A stretch of 64,000 nt of DNA, from NCBI RefSeq assembly GCF_963974575.1, contig NZ_CAXBBQ010000012.1, positions 1 through 64,000 of the forward strand, read 5' to 3'. Below, piece after piece: positions 51,416-61,161 of this stretch; position 1 is the first letter of the stretch, and each line of letters begins with the position of its first letter. The translations under genes and the position numbers were made by a program. The notes beneath the pieces are model-generated. The model searched no databases. It was not told where the DNA came from and saw only the letters and a program-made list of their open reading frames with translations. The DNA comes from Sphingosinicella sp963974575 (GTDB lineage Bacteria > Pseudomonadota > Alphaproteobacteria > Sphingomonadales > Sphingomonadaceae).

Positions 51416-52651
51416 ATGGCGACCAAAGTGGCAGCGGATACGTGCGATCTCGCCGCGATCGACCCGGCAGATTACCACTACTTCACCGAGCAGACGTGGC
51501 CCGCGCTGTTCGCGCGGCTGCGCGCCGAAGATCCGGTGCATTACTGCACGGAAGGGCTCTTCGCGCCCTACTGGTCGGTCACGCGCTACAAGGACATCGT
51601 GCATGTCGAGGCGCTGCCCGACATCTACTCCTCCTCGTGGGAATACGGCGGCATCACCGTGCTCGATGCGCTCGATCAGGAACTGAAGTTCCCGATGTTC
51701 ATCGCGATGGACCGGCCGCAGCACTCAGCCGAGCGCCGCGTGGTTGCGCCGGCCTTCACGCCAAGCGAGATGCAGCGGCTTGCGGGGCCGATCCGGGCGC
51801 GGACGGCCGCGTTGCTCGACAGCCTGCCGGTGGGCGAGACGTTCGACTGGGTCGACCGCGTTTCGATCGAGCTCACCACGCAGATGCTCGCCATTCTGTT
51901 CGACTTCCCGTGGGAGGACCGGCGGCTGCTGACCAAGTGGTCGGACTGGGCGGGCGACGTGCAGGCGGCGGCCGATCCGGCGATGCGGGAGGAGCGCACG
52001 CGCATTCTCTATGAAATGGGCGCCTACTTCCACGGCCTGTGGCAGGCGCGCCTCAATGCACCGCCCGCGCCTGATCTGCTTTCTATGATGATCCATTCCG
52101 AAGCGCTGTCGAAGATGGATGAGCAGGAGTTCATCGGGAACCTCGTCCTGTTGATCGTCGGCGGCAACGACACGACGCGCAACTCGATGACTGGTCTGGT
52201 GCGGGTGATGAACGAATTTCCCGCCGAATGGGAAAAGCTGAAGGCGGACCGGAGCCTCATTCCCAATGCCGTCTCCGAGTTGATCCGCTGGCAGACGCCG
52301 CTTGCGCACATGCGACGCACGGCGAAAGAGGATACGGAGCTTGGCGGCAAGACCATCCACAAGGGCGACAAGGTGGTGATGTGGTACATTTCCGCCAACC
52401 GCGACACGGAGGTTTTCGAAAACCCGGATCGCGTGGATTTCAGCCGGGAAAACGCGCGGCGGCACCTGTCGTTCGGCTACGGCATCCACCGCTGCGTCGG
52501 CGCGCGCCTCGCTGAACTGCAGCTCACAATCCTGTTAGAGGAAATGCTGGCGCGGGGCATGGACGTGGAAGCAGTTGCACAACCGCAGCGCGTGCCGTCG
52601 CCCTTCATCCACGGCTACAAAGAACAGATGGTCCAGATCACCAAGGGTTAA
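51416..52651 (+). CDS. Cytochrome P450, CYP153 type (copy 2)
   Basis: A 411-residue paralogue of the preceding P450, with the I-helix motif VGGNDTTRNSM (the commoner CYP153 form), ExxR in ELIRW and haem ligand Cys360 in FGYGIHRCVGARLAE. The two are collinear throughout, indicating tandem duplication. AAGGGAG lies 9 nt before ATG 51416; the frame is open from 51344 with no better site. A 76-bp spacer separates the copies. An 18-bp gap after its stop leads to a palindrome and a small ORF. Confidence 0.9.
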   Translation: MATKVAADTCDLAAIDPADYHYFTEQTWPALFARLRAEDPVHYCTEGLFAPYWSVTRYKDIVHVEALPDIYSSSWEYGGITVLDALDQELKFPMFIAMDRPQHSAERRVVAPAFTPSEMQRLAGPIRARTAALLDSLPVGETFDWVDRVSIELTTQMLAILFDFPWEDRRLLTKWSDWAGDVQAAADPAMREERTRILYEMGAYFHGLWQARLNAPPAPDLLSMMIHSEALSKMDEQEFIGNLVLLIVGGNDTTRNSMTGLVRVMNEFPAEWEKLKADRSLIPNAVSELIRWQTPLAHMRRTAKEDTELGGKTIHKGDKVVMWYISANRDTEVFENPDRVDFSRENARRHLSFGYGIHRCVGARLAELQLTILLEEMLARGMDVEAVAQPQRVPSPFIHGYKEQMVQITKG

Positions 52652-52669
52652 CAGGCGTTTAGAGAGAGC

Positions 52670-52686
52670 TATGCACTGAGTGCATA
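52670..52686. promoter_or_regulatory. 17-bp palindrome after the P450 pair
   Basis: TATGCACT-G-AGTGCATA is a perfect dyad with a one-base centre, too tight to fold as an RNA hairpin and so more likely a protein-binding site. It lies 18 bp after the second P450 and 91 bp before the 50-residue ORF, in an AT-richer stretch. Confidence 0.5.
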
Positions 52687-52776
52687 AGTGATAGGATTTT
52701 TCGACGGCTACTCGCCGATGCTGCACTGCATCATATGTCTCCCTGTCGCCACTAGGGGCGGCAACAGGAGGCTTAC

Positions 52777-52929
52777 ATGATCTACGCATATGCAAAGGCC
52801 GCCACGATGGCGTTCCCGCAGGATGGGCAGACGGTGCAGCCGACCAAGCTTCGTGAAGCGCGCAGCCTTGCTGGTCTTTTCAGCGAGCGCGGCCGCGACA
52901 TGCAGCTGTTCCACGCCTGGCGCCCGTAA
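52777..52929 (+). CDS. Small protein, 50 residues, unknown
   Basis: A 50-codon frame with an excellent Shine-Dalgarno (CAGGAGG, 5 nt before the ATG). The product (MIYAYAKAATMAFPQDGQ... ending MQLFHAWRP) has no membrane segment or signal and no family I recognise; the centre (PTKLREARSLAGLFSERGRD) looks helical. It is preceded by a 17-bp palindrome. The stop codon lies in the loop of a GCCCGT/ACGGGC hairpin (52922-52937), which may terminate transcription towards the convergent prmA gene. Confidence 0.6.
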   Translation: MIYAYAKAATMAFPQDGQTVQPTKLREARSLAGLFSERGRDMQLFHAWRP

Positions 52930-52938
52930 CCACGGGCC

Positions 52939-53829
52939 TCAGGCTTTGAGGAGCCGCAAGGTCGGCCACTCGCCGATGACGGTTCTGGAGGCCGGCGCGA
53001 CACCGCAATTGCGGTACGCCGCCTCCACCGCCTCGGCCTGACCCGCGAGCAACCCGGCGAGGATTAACGTCCCGCCGGGGGCAAGCGCCGCCGCGATGGA
53101 CGGCGCCATTTCAATGAGCGGCCCGGCGAGAATATTCGCCACGACAAGATCGAACGGACAGCGCGCGGCCAGCGCCGCATCTTCCAGACCATCGGCCACG
53201 TAGAGCGCGATTTCGCCCGCGGCCTCCCCGATGTTAACCATGTTCACTTCAGTATTCTCGCGCGAAACCTTGATCGCGATGGGATCAATGTCGCTTGCCG
53301 TGACCACCGTTTCCGGCCACGCCTTGACGACGGCAAGCGCAAGGATCGCCGTTCCGGTGCCGAGGTCGAGCGCGTTCCTCGGCACGAACTCAAGCGCGTC
53401 GAGCGTCAGCAGGCAGCCCGTCGTTGTGGCGTGCTGGCCGGTGCCGAAGGCGAGACCGGCTTCGATCTGAAGTCCGATGCGGCCCGGCGGCAGGCGTTCC
53501 GCATCCGCAGCCGTGTGGACGAAGAAGCGTCCGGCTTCCACCGGATCGAGCCCGGCCTGGCTCATCGTCACCCAATCTTCGTCTGCCAATTCGACAAGCG
53601 TATGCGCCCCCCCGGCGCTCGGCAGCAGCGCAGAGACGGCCTCGATCAGCGCCTGCGGCGGATGCTCCTCTGTGTAGACGTCGAGCTGCCAGTCGTCGGG
53701 CTTCGATTCATCGGGTTCGCTCGTCATCACGACGGGCGGCGGATCGAAGTCGGCAAGTTCGGGCACGTCGCCGGTGAAGAGATCGGCTTCGGCGCGCTTG
53801 CAGGCGAAGGTGAGTTTCCATGTCGTCAT
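52939..53829 (-). CDS. prmA: Ribosomal protein L11 methyltransferase
   Basis: A 296-residue SAM-dependent enzyme. The N-terminal domain binds the L11 substrate; GLAFGTGQHATTTGCLLTLD precedes the SAM-binding motif ALDLGTGTAILALAVVKAWP, and VVANILAGPLIEMAP is the conserved catalytic-domain motif of PrmA. ATG 53829 is chosen because the family N-terminus starts there (TTWKLTFACKR); the frame is open further. It is divergent from the DUF885 gene. Confidence 0.93.
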   Translation of the reverse strand: MTTWKLTFACKRAEADLFTGDVPELADFDPPPVVMTSEPDESKPDDWQLDVYTEEHPPQALIEAVSALLPSAGGAHTLVELADEDWVTMSQAGLDPVEAGRFFVHTAADAERLPPGRIGLQIEAGLAFGTGQHATTTGCLLTLDALEFVPRNALDLGTGTAILALAVVKAWPETVVTASDIDPIAIKVSRENTEVNMVNIGEAAGEIALYVADGLEDAALAARCPFDLVVANILAGPLIEMAPSIAAALAPGGTLILAGLLAGQAEAVEAAYRNCGVAPASRTVIGEWPTLRLLKA

Positions 53830-53945
53830 ATCCGCGGGGAATAGGCTGCGCCGGGGCGGGTGGCAATGTTTCGACGAACGGCTCTTGGCAGCGGTGGCCG
53901 TGCTCGTCATGCTGCGCGCATAGCGCTCCTGAAAAGGCCGAAATC

Positions 53946-55652
53946 ATGAAACTTCGTACGCTTGTGCCGATTCTGCTCATCGGCGTTGCCGCCTGCGATT
54001 CTGCGCCGAAAGCGCCGCCAAAGGCGGACTGGCAGGCATTTTCCGATGCCTATATCGAGGCGACGTTCAAGGCCGACCCCTATTTCGCGGTGTATCAGGG
54101 CCGGCATGAGTACGACGGCATTCTGCCGGACTGGTCGAAGGCGGGAATCAATGCAGAGATCGCGCGGCTGAAAACGGCGCTTGCCGATGCGGAGGCGCTC
54201 GATACGTCGGGCTTCAGCGATGCCGAGCGGTTCGAGCATGATTACCTCGTTGCGGTGACGCGCGGCCGCCTGTTCTGGCTGGATACGGCGCGCTGGCCCT
54301 ATCGCAATCCGGCATTCTACACCGGTGCGGGGCTCGACCCGAACGTCTATATCACGCGGCCCTATGCGGCGCCGGATGTGCGCCTGAAGGCGTTCGTGAA
54401 ATACGCGAACGCGCTTCCCAAGGCCGCCGAGCAGATCAAGGCGAACCTCGCCGGGCCGATGCCGCGCACGTACATCGATTACGGCCTCGCCGCGTTCAAC
54501 GGCTATGCCGATTATTTCGCGAAGGACGTGAACATGGCCTTCGCGGAGGTGAAGGACGAAGCGCTCCAGAAAGAACTGGATGCAGCGAGCGCCGCTGGCG
54601 CGCAGGCGATGCGCGACCTTGCCGCCTTCCTTGAAACCAAGCGCACCGGACAGACCGAAGACTTCGTGCTGGGGCCGGACGTGTTCGCGGCGATGGTGCG
54701 CGATACCGAAGGCGTCGATATCAGCCTCGAGGAACTCGAACGCATCGGCGAGGCGGACCTGAAGCGCAATCAGGCGGCGCTGAAATCGGCGTGCGACAAG
54801 CTCGCGCCCGGCAAGTCCATTGCAGACTGCATGGCGGTCGTTTCGAACGACAAGCCCGCGGATGGCCCGGTGGCAGAGGCGCGGCGCCAGCTGCCGGACC
54901 TGAGAGCCTTTCTGGTGAAGGCGGACCTTGTGACCATTCCGGGCACGGAGGAGGCGCTCGTTGAGGAGTCGCCGCCGTTCAACCGGCAGAACAGCGCCTA
55001 CATCGACATTCCGGGGCCGTATGAGAAAGGCCTGCCTTCGGTCTATTACATCTCGCCGCCCGATCCTTCATGGCCGAAGGACGTGCAGGACGGGTTCGTG
55101 CCCGGCAAGCTCGACCTGCTGTTCACCTCCGTGCACGAGGTGTGGCCAGGGCACTTCCTCAACTTCCTGCACGCGAACCGCGCGAAATCGCAGTTCGGCA
55201 AGGTGTTCGTTGGCTATGCCTTCGCGGAAGGCTGGGCGCATTATACTGAGGAGATGATGTGGGAAGCGGGGCTGGGGAACGGTGACCCCGCGACGCACGT
55301 CGGCCAGCTATCGAACGCGCTGCTGCGCGATTGCCGCTACCTCTCCGCGATCGGGATGCACGCGCGCGGCATGAGCGTGGAACAGTCCCGCCAGATGTTC
55401 CGCGACCAGTGCTATCAGGACGAAGGCAACGCCCGCCAGCAATCGGCGCGCGGCACATACGATCCCGCCTATCTCAACTACACGATGGGCAAGCTGCTGA
55501 TCCGCAAGCTCCGCGAGGACTGGACAGCATCACGCGGCGGTCGCGAGGCGTGGAAGGCGTTCCACGATGAGTTCCTTGGGTATGGCGGGCCGCCGATCCC
55601 GCTGGTGCGCAAGGCGATGATGAAGGAGCCGGACGCGAAGGCGGTGTTTTGA
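53946..55652 (+). CDS. DUF885 family exported lipoprotein
   Basis: A 568-residue predicted lipoprotein with lipobox VAAC (Cys17). Residues TSVHEVWPGHFLNFLHA near residue 400 give the HExxxGH-type motif of DUF885 proteins, which resemble metallopeptidases; AEGWAHYTEEMMWEAG follows and may supply the third ligand. Proteolytic activity is inferred, not shown. It probably sits in the periplasm or inner leaflet of the outer membrane. It ends 8 bp before the convergent helicase gene. Confidence 0.87.
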   Translation: MKLRTLVPILLIGVAACDSAPKAPPKADWQAFSDAYIEATFKADPYFAVYQGRHEYDGILPDWSKAGINAEIARLKTALADAEALDTSGFSDAERFEHDYLVAVTRGRLFWLDTARWPYRNPAFYTGAGLDPNVYITRPYAAPDVRLKAFVKYANALPKAAEQIKANLAGPMPRTYIDYGLAAFNGYADYFAKDVNMAFAEVKDEALQKELDAASAAGAQAMRDLAAFLETKRTGQTEDFVLGPDVFAAMVRDTEGVDISLEELERIGEADLKRNQAALKSACDKLAPGKSIADCMAVVSNDKPADGPVAEARRQLPDLRAFLVKADLVTIPGTEEALVEESPPFNRQNSAYIDIPGPYEKGLPSVYYISPPDPSWPKDVQDGFVPGKLDLLFTSVHEVWPGHFLNFLHANRAKSQFGKVFVGYAFAEGWAHYTEEMMWEAGLGNGDPATHVGQLSNALLRDCRYLSAIGMHARGMSVEQSRQMFRDQCYQDEGNARQQSARGTYDPAYLNYTMGKLLIRKLREDWTASRGGREAWKAFHDEFLGYGGPPIPLVRKAMMKEPDAKAVF

Positions 55653-55660
55653 GGGGAGGG

Positions 55661-57952
55661 CTACCCCTGCACCTCAACGAAACTGTCCAGCACACGCTTG
55701 TCGCCTGCGTGATCGAACGCGACTTCGAGCTTGTTGCCTTCGATCGCCTTGATCGTGCCGCCGCCGAATTTCTGGTGGAAGACGCGCATCCCGACGGAAA
55801 GGTCGCGGCGCGGGGCGGCGCCGACAGTGACCGAGACGGGCTTCGCGTCGATCTGCGTCGCGGTGCGGGTGGGGCGGCCGTAGGTTTGGGCGCGCTGCCA
55901 GCCGGGGCCGTGGCCGCGCTGGGTCGCACGGTGGACGTCGGCGAAGGGGTCGCGCTCGTCGAGCGCGGCGCGCCAGAGCGAGGCGCCGCCGGAGAGCGAT
56001 GTTTCGGCCTCGATGTGCTCGCGCGGCAGTTCGCTGACGAAGCGTGAGGGGATCGACGAGGTCCACTGGCCATAAACGCGCCGGTTCGCGGCGTGGAGGA
56101 TCGTCGCTTCCTGTTTTGCGCGCGTGATGCCGACGTAGGCGAGGCGGCGTTCCTCCTCCAGGCTCTTGAGGCCGCCTTCGTCGAGCGAGCGCTGCGAGGG
56201 GAAGACGCCTTCCTCCCAGCCGACGAGGAAGACGTGGTCGAACTCAAGGCCCTTGGCGCCGTGCAGGGTCATGATCGTGACCTTGGGTTCGTCGCGCGAT
56301 TCCTCATTGTCCATCACGAGGCTGACGTGTTCGAGGAACGCCTCCATCGATTCGAACTCTTCCATCGCGCGGGTGAGTTCGAGGAGGTTTTCGACGCGGC
56401 CCTGCGCTTCGGTGGAGCGGTCGGCCTGCCACATGGCGAGGTAGCCGGATTCCTCGATGATGATGCGCGCGAGCTCCGGGTGGGGCATCTTGTCGGCATG
56501 GTGCCCGCGCCAGCGGCGGAAATCCTCCGAAAGCTGGGCGAGCGCCTTGCGCGCGGCGGGCGGGATTTCGTTCGTGCTGGCAATGTCGGAGGCGGCGACC
56601 GACAGCGGCGCGCCGGTGGCGGCGGCGAACTGGTGGAGGCGCTGCAGGCTCTTGTCGCCAAGGCCGCGCTTGGGGGTGTTGACGATGCGCTCGAACGCGA
56701 GGTCGTCGGCGGGCTGCGCGACGACGCGGAAGTAGGCGAGGGCGTCGCGGATTTCGAGGCGGGCGAAGAAACGCGGCCCGCCGATGATGCGGAACGGGAT
56801 GCCGACGCGCACGAAGCGCTCCTCGAACTCCAGCATCTGGTACTGCGCGCGCACGAGGATGGCGATGTGGTCGGCGGAGACGCCGCGCCGCTGGAGGCTT
56901 TCGATCTCCTCGCCGACGCGGCGGGCTTCTTCGGGACCGTCCCACACGCCGAGCACGCGGACTTTTTCACCGCTGTCCGCCTCGGTCCACAGCGTCTTGC
57001 CGAGGCGATCGGCGTTCTGCGCGATGAGGCCGCCCGCCGCGCCGAGGATGTGGCCGGTGGAGCGGTAGTTCTGTTCGAGGCGGATCACCTTGGCGCCGGG
57101 GAAATCCTGCTCGAAGCGCAGGATGTTGGCGACTTCGGCCCCGCGCCAGGAATAGATCGACTGGTCGTCGTCCCCCACGCAGCAGATGTTCTTGTGCTTC
57201 TGCGCGAGCAGGCGCAGCCAGAGGTACTGCGAGACGTTGGTGTCCTGATACTCGTCGACGAGGATGTAGCGGAAGCGCGTCTGGTACTGCTCCAGCACGT
57301 CGCGGTGCTTGGTGAAGATGGTGAGCATGTGTAGCAGAAGATCGCCGAAATCGGTGGCGTTCAGCGCGACAAGACGGGCCTGATAGGCGGCGTAGAGCGT
57401 GCCCGCCTTGCCGTCCGCGAACGCCCACACTTCTTCTTTGGGCAGCGTCTCGGGCGTCCAGCCGCGGTTCTTCCACTTGTCGATGACACCGGCGAACTGG
57501 CGTGCGGGCCAGCGTTTCTCGTCGAGATCGGCGGCGGTGATGATCTGCTTCAGCAGGCGGATCTGGTCGTCGGTATCGAGGATCGAGAAGTTCGATTTGA
57601 GGCCGACAAGCTCGGCGTGGCGGCGCAGCATCTTCGCGGCGACGGCATGGAAGGTGCCGAGCCAGCCCAGCCCCTCCGACACGTCGCCGATCACGCTGTG
57701 CATCCGCTCGCGCATCTCGCGCGCGGCCTTGTTGGTGAAGGTGACGGCGAGGATTTCCGAAGGCCATGCGCGCTGCGTGTAGATGATGTGCGCAAGGCGC
57801 GAGGTGAGCGCGCGCGTTTTCCCCGTGCCTGCGCCCGCAAGCATCAGCACAGGGCCCTCCGTCGTCAGCACGGCATCGCGCTGCGGCGCGTTCAGGCCGC
57901 TCAGATAGGGCGGTTCATCGCGGGTCGAGGTGGGAACGGATACACTCATCAT
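55661..57952 (-). CDS. uvrD: ATP-dependent DNA helicase UvrD/PcrA
   Basis: A 763-residue superfamily 1 3'-5' helicase. Motif I LAGAGTGKTRAL (about 38-49), Ia TFTNKAAREMRERM, II ILVDEYQDTN, III DDDQSIYSWRGA, IV IRLEQNYRS, V MTLHGAKGLEFDHVFLVGWEEGVFPS and VI EERRLAYVGITRAK are present in order. The C-terminal region ends with a Tudor-like segment (GMRVFHQKFGGGTIKAIEG) that in PcrA/UvrD contacts RNA polymerase. Acts in nucleotide-excision and mismatch repair. The start may be 57952 or 57949. Confidence 0.96.
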   Translation of the reverse strand: MMSVSVPTSTRDEPPYLSGLNAPQRDAVLTTEGPVLMLAGAGTGKTRALTSRLAHIIYTQRAWPSEILAVTFTNKAAREMRERMHSVIGDVSEGLGWLGTFHAVAAKMLRRHAELVGLKSNFSILDTDDQIRLLKQIITAADLDEKRWPARQFAGVIDKWKNRGWTPETLPKEEVWAFADGKAGTLYAAYQARLVALNATDFGDLLLHMLTIFTKHRDVLEQYQTRFRYILVDEYQDTNVSQYLWLRLLAQKHKNICCVGDDDQSIYSWRGAEVANILRFEQDFPGAKVIRLEQNYRSTGHILGAAGGLIAQNADRLGKTLWTEADSGEKVRVLGVWDGPEEARRVGEEIESLQRRGVSADHIAILVRAQYQMLEFEERFVRVGIPFRIIGGPRFFARLEIRDALAYFRVVAQPADDLAFERIVNTPKRGLGDKSLQRLHQFAAATGAPLSVAASDIASTNEIPPAARKALAQLSEDFRRWRGHHADKMPHPELARIIIEESGYLAMWQADRSTEAQGRVENLLELTRAMEEFESMEAFLEHVSLVMDNEESRDEPKVTIMTLHGAKGLEFDHVFLVGWEEGVFPSQRSLDEGGLKSLEEERRLAYVGITRAKQEATILHAANRRVYGQWTSSIPSRFVSELPREHIEAETSLSGGASLWRAALDERDPFADVHRATQRGHGPGWQRAQTYGRPTRTATQIDAKPVSVTVGAAPRRDLSVGMRVFHQKFGGGTIKAIEGNKLEVAFDHAGDKRVLDSFVEVQG

Positions 57953-58018
57953 ACGCTGTGATAATCTCTATGGTGCTGTTTTGGCCAGTGTGAAGAACAT
58001 TTTGTGAACGGAAGCGCA

Positions 58019-61000
58019 ATGCGGAAGACGTGGATCGGTTTCGGTGCGGTGGCGGGAACGGCGGCTGTGGTGGCAACCGTGCCCTATTTCATAGACTGGA
58101 ACTGGTTCAAACCGCAGCTTGTTACGGCCGTGGAGGACGCGACCGGCTATGACGTGGAGGTGGCGGGAAGCATCGGCTTTTCGCTGCTGCCGAGCCCGCG
58201 GCTTTCCGCCGAGGGCGTTACCGTCACCGGCTTCGGGCCGAGCCGCGAACCGCTGGTGAAGGCGCAGAAGCTGTCTGCCGCCGTCGCCTTTCTGCCGCTG
58301 CTCTCGAAGCGCGCGGAAGTAAAATACATCGCGCTCGAAACGCCTGTCGTGCGCATCATCAACTACGCCGATGGTACCAACAACTGGTCTGATCCGGCGA
58401 AAGTGGACAAGGGATCATCCGGCGGCGAACTCTCGATCGAGGATTTCCGCATCGAGAAGGGCACGTTCATCCTGCAGTCGCCCGAGGGCGAGCCGACGCG
58501 GGTGGACGATATCGACATGAACGTCGCCATCGCAAGCGCGGCAGGGCCGTACACCGTAGAGGGCTCCCTGCGTTACGGCGCCATGCCGGTGACGCTGAAA
58601 GCGGATTACGAACAGGGCGGGCTCAAGCTTGATGCGACGCTCGCAGACGCTGGAACAATCGCCTTCGCAGGCCGGATCGGCGAGGCGGAAGGGGACGCTG
58701 CGACACCGGTTTCGGGGAGGCTGACGCTCAAAGGCGAAAAGCTTGGTGATCTGCTTGCGGCGTTCAGCGGCGAAGACGCCTCTAAGGCGCTTGCCTACGC
58801 GAAGCCTGTCGAGTTCAAGGCCGCGATCGAGGGCACGACGGAGCGCCTTCGCCTCGCCGATGTCAGCGGAACAGTGGCGGGATCGAAATTCGGCGGCGCA
58901 TTCGACGTTGAGCGCGGCGACAGGACGACGATCAGCGGACGATTGATCTTCGACGCGCTGAATGCTGCGGACTGGATGTCCGCCGAAAACAAGGACGAAG
59001 ACGAGGAACCCTTCACGCTTCCCGAAACGATCGACGCCGATCTGCTCGTGCGCGTGAACGATGCGCGCTACGACACGATGCAGCTTGGCGCCGTGAACGC
59101 GCCCGTGAAACTTGCGAACCGGGTGGTGACGCTCGGCGACACGCGGCTCGCGCTCGCAGGCGGCGGCAGCGCTGTCGTGCGCGGTATCCTTGATGCAGCG
59201 GACGGCGAACCGCGCTTCCGAGGCCGCTTCGGCACCAGCCTGCCGCGCCCGGCGCAGACACTCGCGGCGTTAGGCACAGACGGTTACACGTCGCTGCCGC
59301 CCGCGACGCTCGGCGGTACGATCGAATACCGCGACGACGCCGTTACGCTCGGTGACCTGCGCGGAACGCTGGACGGCAAAACAGTGGGCGGCAAGGTTCA
59401 CTATCCGCTGGAAGAAACGCTGCCCATCGACGTTACGCTCGGCCTGCAGGGCGTGAACTGGGACCGTATCGTTTCGAAACCGTCGACCGTTGCCAAATCG
59501 GACGATGCCTTCGCGCGCACCGTGAATTTCGACGTGCGGCTCGGCGAGCTTCTGATGGGCGGCAGCCGCTACGGCGGCATCACCGCGAAGGGCAACTACG
59601 CCGCCGACAAGGTCACACTGGCGCAGGCGGTGGTGCAGGAAGCCATGGGCTTCGCGATCACCGCGAAGGGCAGCATCGACAAGCTCTCGGCGGATCGGAC
59701 CGCCGACCTCGCGCTCGGCCTTGCGGGTGAGGGCGTGAAGGGTGCGATCACCGTGAAGGGGCCGATGTCGAAGCTCGATGTCGGTGGCGCCGTGACGTAT
59801 GCGGGCGCGGAAATCGGCCTCAACGGCTGGGTGCGGACAGAGCCGGACGTCGCCTATCAGCTTGCTGCCTCGGCGAAGGCGCCGGAGGCGGGCGCCGTGC
59901 TGGCGCGGCTGCAGGATGAACCGCGCGCGGCGAAGCTTGGCCCGCTCGACCTCGGAATGCAGATCGCGGGCGCGGGCGATGTCGCGAAAATCACCGGCAT
60001 CGCAGGCAAGATCGGCAGCATGACGCTTTCGGGTGAGGCGTCGGTCAATACGGGCGGTTCGGTGCCGGTGGTGAACGCCGTGCTGAATGCAGGCGTCGTG
60101 CCCGTGCTCGCGCTGATGGGTGACGACGGGACCGGCGCGGCAGAGGCAGCCAGCGGGAAGGGTGCGCGCTGGTCTTCGGAGCCGCTCTCGTTCGACTGGA
60201 TCCGCAATTTCAATGGCCGCATTTCGTTGACGGCGGAGCGGGCGCTTTATGACGCCTACGTGCTCGACAAGCCTGCACTCGCGCTCGTTGCCAAGGGCGG
60301 GACGCTCAGTATCGAAGGCTTGAAGGGTGGTCTCTACGGCGGCACCTTCACCGCGTCCGGCACGCTCACGTCCGGCGACGCGCAGAGCATGGCGATGAAG
60401 CTCGCGCTGAGCGGTGTGCCGGTGGAGCCGTTCCTGAAAGCCGCGATGGCGAGCGCGCCCGCGACGGGCACCGTCGACATGACCGCGAATGTCACAGCGC
60501 GCGGGCGCTCGCAGAAAGCGCTGATGTCCTCGCTCGCCGGGCCGGTACGCATGGCGGCGACGAACGGCGTGATCCGAAAGGTCAATCTGAAGGCGCTCGA
60601 CGAGGAGCTGAACGACCTGCGTTCGCTCGACAGTTTCGCGCGCTTCGCAGGCACGGCGCTGAAAGGCGGCGAAACGCAATACCGCACGCTCGCGATCGAC
60701 GCGACCGGCAAGGGCGGCCGCTTTAACATCGACAAGGTGACGAGCGACATGGACGGCGGCAGCGTCACCGCGAAGGGCTATGTCGACATGGGCGCGTGGT
60801 ACGCGGACAGCGTCGCCACCATCCGGCTCGGCAGCCACAAGGATGCGCCGGCGATCCCCGCGACCATCAAGGGGCCGCTGCCGGTGCCGGAGGTCAAATA
60901 CTCGCTCGGCCCTCTGCAGACGTGGTTCGGAAAGCGCATCGCGCTCGTCGGCATCAACGCGGCCGTGGGCGGCGACAAGCTCGATCTCGGCAGCCTCATC

Positions 61001-61159
61001 GGCGGCAAGAAGACGCAGACGCCTGCGGTGGCGGAAGGGGAGGCCCCCGCCGAAGCGGCGCCGCAGAAAACGGTCGAGGAAGAACTCGGCACCGCGCTCG
61101 GCAAGGGTCTCGGCAAGCTGTTCGGGAAGAAGAAACCGGCAGAAGAGCCGCAGCAGTAG
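58019..61159 (+). CDS. AsmA family protein
   Basis: A 1046-residue protein with a single N-terminal membrane anchor (IGFGAVAGTAAVVATVPYFI) and a long beta-rich body. IDWNWFKPQLVTAVEDATGYDVEVAGSIGFSLLPSPRLSAEGVTV is the conserved AsmA start. The C-terminal domain includes GTVDMTANVTARGRSQKALMSSLAGPVRMAATNGVIRKVNL, as in AsmA-like proteins thought to form lipid-transfer bridges in the periplasm. The Lys/Glu/Ala-rich end is cytosol-like but probably disordered. ATG 58019 is chosen; a GTG at 58004 is possible. Confidence 0.9.
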   Translation: MRKTWIGFGAVAGTAAVVATVPYFIDWNWFKPQLVTAVEDATGYDVEVAGSIGFSLLPSPRLSAEGVTVTGFGPSREPLVKAQKLSAAVAFLPLLSKRAEVKYIALETPVVRIINYADGTNNWSDPAKVDKGSSGGELSIEDFRIEKGTFILQSPEGEPTRVDDIDMNVAIASAAGPYTVEGSLRYGAMPVTLKADYEQGGLKLDATLADAGTIAFAGRIGEAEGDAATPVSGRLTLKGEKLGDLLAAFSGEDASKALAYAKPVEFKAAIEGTTERLRLADVSGTVAGSKFGGAFDVERGDRTTISGRLIFDALNAADWMSAENKDEDEEPFTLPETIDADLLVRVNDARYDTMQLGAVNAPVKLANRVVTLGDTRLALAGGGSAVVRGILDAADGEPRFRGRFGTSLPRPAQTLAALGTDGYTSLPPATLGGTIEYRDDAVTLGDLRGTLDGKTVGGKVHYPLEETLPIDVTLGLQGVNWDRIVSKPSTVAKSDDAFARTVNFDVRLGELLMGGSRYGGITAKGNYAADKVTLAQAVVQEAMGFAITAKGSIDKLSADRTADLALGLAGEGVKGAITVKGPMSKLDVGGAVTYAGAEIGLNGWVRTEPDVAYQLAASAKAPEAGAVLARLQDEPRAAKLGPLDLGMQIAGAGDVAKITGIAGKIGSMTLSGEASVNTGGSVPVVNAVLNAGVVPVLALMGDDGTGAAEAASGKGARWSSEPLSFDWIRNFNGRISLTAERALYDAYVLDKPALALVAKGGTLSIEGLKGGLYGGTFTASGTLTSGDAQSMAMKLALSGVPVEPFLKAAMASAPATGTVDMTANVTARGRSQKALMSSLAGPVRMAATNGVIRKVNLKALDEELNDLRSLDSFARFAGTALKGGETQYRTLAIDATGKGGRFNIDKVTSDMDGGSVTAKGYVDMGAWYADSVATIRLGSHKDAPAIPATIKGPLPVPEVKYSLGPLQTWFGKRIALVGINAAVGGDKLDLGSLIGGKKTQTPAVAEGEAPAEAAPQKTVEEELGTALGKGLGKLFGKKKPAEEPQQ

Positions 61160-61161
61160 CC

